Origin: Devosia equisanguinis
GTDB lineage: Bacteria > Pseudomonadota > Alphaproteobacteria > Rhizobiales > Hyphomicrobiaceae
Direction of reading: 5' to 3'
NCBI GenBank assembly: GCA_945901835.1
Contig: CAMDMH010000189.1
Coordinates: forward strand, 1 to 6,454
DNA: 6,454 bases
Every line of letters begins with the position of its first letter. Position 1 is the first letter of the stretch. Under the pieces are notes generated by a model. It did no database searches. It was not told where the DNA came from and worked only from the letters and a program-made list of their open reading frames with translations. Both the position numbers and the translations under genes were made by a program. Of this stretch, positions 5,647 to 6,454 are shown piece after piece.

Positions 5647-6454
5647 TCAGCCCTTCACGGGGAGCTTGGCGGCGAACTTCGAGCCACGGACGCACATTTT
5701 TCCGCGAGGGTCTTGCCAGAGCTTTTCGGTTGCGTGCAGGTGGCCGAGGGCCTGCGCCACGGAGCGGAACTCGTAATCGGAGAAACGCTCGGCGATGTCG
5801 GTGTAGTAGAGCGGCTCCTTCTCGATCGATTCGAGGATCTTGGCGGCGAGCGCTTCGATCGCCTTCTGGTCGGCGGCCTTGCCCGGCTTGTCCTTCTTGC
5901 CCTTCACGTAGTCTTCGACCTTGGCCGTTTCGGCGTAGGCGTACGTGATGCGCTCGTAGTGCTCCTTGGGGATGCCGTCGGGGATGGTTGCGTCGACGCC
6001 GATCTTGGCGCCCGTGGGCACGATGCCTGCGCCTTGCGGTAGGCTGGGGTCGAGCGGCTTGGCGCGGGCGTTCGGGATGATGATGACGTCCTTGTCGCCC
6101 TGCACGCGGGTAGCGATCGCCCATTCGACGTCCATGGGATTGTTGACGTCGATGTCGTCGTCGACCACGACAACGTGCTTCAGATCCATGACCGACAGGG
6201 CGGCAAGGAGAGCGTTCTTGGCCTCACCGGGCTGCTTCTTGATCGAGATCACCGCGTGCCAGAAAGCGCAACCGCCGAGCGTGACGTTGATGTCCTTGAC
6301 CTGCACGCCTGCCGTCCGCAGCGCCTGGCGGATCGCGGCATAGCGCGTGGGCGCGGCGAGCCACGTATTCTCCCAGGGCATGTGCAGGTTGTAGTAGATC
6401 GCGTCCTTGCGCATGCAGATCGCCTTGACGCGCACCAGTGGGTTCCAATGCAGG
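5647..6454 (-). CDS. UbiD-family decarboxylase, C-terminal part (partial)
   Basis: The frame runs from the right edge to a TGA at 5647-5649 and gives 268 residues. The start lies outside the window; a GTG at 6433-6435 is in frame but mid-protein, since coding character (LHWNPL) continues beyond it. Family marks are VVVVDDDIDVNNPMDVEWAIATR-type sequence (about 6100-6185), IIIPNARAKPLDPS, and KIGVDATIPDG (about 5969-6001), typical of the UbiD C-terminal domain. UbiD enzymes use prenylated FMN to reversibly decarboxylate aromatic or alpha,beta-unsaturated acids. The usual catalytic Arg/Glu residues fall upstream, so activity and substrate cannot be judged. After the core comes a Lys-rich linker (VKGKKDKPGKAADQK) and about 75 more residues resembling a winged helix (YYTDIAERFSDYEFRSVAQA, wing WQDPRGKMCV). 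E. coli UbiD is not known to have this tail. It converges on the OsmC gene across 82 bases. Confidence 0.88.
   Translation of the reverse strand, partial: LHWNPLVRVKAICMRKDAIYYNLHMPWENTWLAAPTRYAAIRQALRTAGVQVKDINVTLGGCAFWHAVISIKKQPGEAKNALLAALSVMDLKHVVVVDDDIDVNNPMDVEWAIATRVQGDKDVIIIPNARAKPLDPSLPQGAGIVPTGAKIGVDATIPDGIPKEHYERITYAYAETAKVEDYVKGKKDKPGKAADQKAIEALAAKILESIEKEPLYYTDIAERFSDYEFRSVAQALGHLHATEKLWQDPRGKMCVRGSKFAAKLPVKG

Noticed and set aside
5573..6124. A 183-codon minus-strand frame overlapping the UbiD gene
   Set aside because: It is the same strand but shifted frame of UbiD; its Arg/Pro/Gly-rich product is typical of a shadow, and the UbiD frame has clear family motifs.

Overview
The window is GC-rich and gene-dense, and reads as the chromosome of a proteobacterium, most likely an alphaproteobacterium of the Hyphomicrobiales type. 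The evidence is a Liv-type ABC operon, an ECF sigma factor paired with an NrsF (DUF1109) anti-sigma protein, a UbiD-family decarboxylase, and a C/G-rich intergenic hairpin of a kind common in those genomes. No rRNA, tRNA, CRISPR array or insertion sequence was recognised. The taxonomic guess is inference from family types only.

Layout. (1) Positions 1-1645 (+) hold the end of a branched-chain amino acid-type ABC transport operon: the last residues of a LivM-like permease, then LivG-like and LivF-like ATPases, joined by two ATGA stop/start overlaps. (2) Positions 1646-2470 contain no intact gene. On the minus strand, ending only 12 bases from livF, is what looks like the C-terminal remnant of an alpha/beta-hydrolase (esterase) gene; the rest is non-coding or decayed. 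(3) Positions 2471-3692 (+) hold a sigma/anti-sigma pair: a SigF-like ECF sigma factor overlapping by ATGA with the six-helix membrane anti-sigma factor NrsF. A GTAACG-N16-CGAA promoter candidate lies just upstream, as expected for autoregulation. (4) Positions 3737-4231 (-) encode a small secreted protein with two c-type haem motifs. Divergent from it, 4389-5564 (+) carries a secreted helical protein of unknown function with a histidine cluster, followed 18 bases later by an OsmC-family protein. (5) After a C/G-rich hairpin at 5594-5617, the minus strand carries the C-terminal part of a UbiD-family decarboxylase that runs off the right edge and ends in a probable winged-helix extension.

How the genes may work together. 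The ABC genes are an import module and look unrelated to the rest. The central part may be a small envelope-stress or redox island. SigF/NrsF pairs are known in Caulobacter to respond to heavy metals and oxidative stress. A second, imperfect copy of the candidate SigF promoter (GTAACA-N16-CGGA) faces the dihaem cytochrome gene. Together with the OsmC protein and the histidine-bearing periplasmic protein, this suggests, but does not prove, a local SigF regulon. UbiD decarboxylases act on aromatic or alpha,beta-unsaturated acids; the substrate here cannot be told because the N-terminal part is outside the window.
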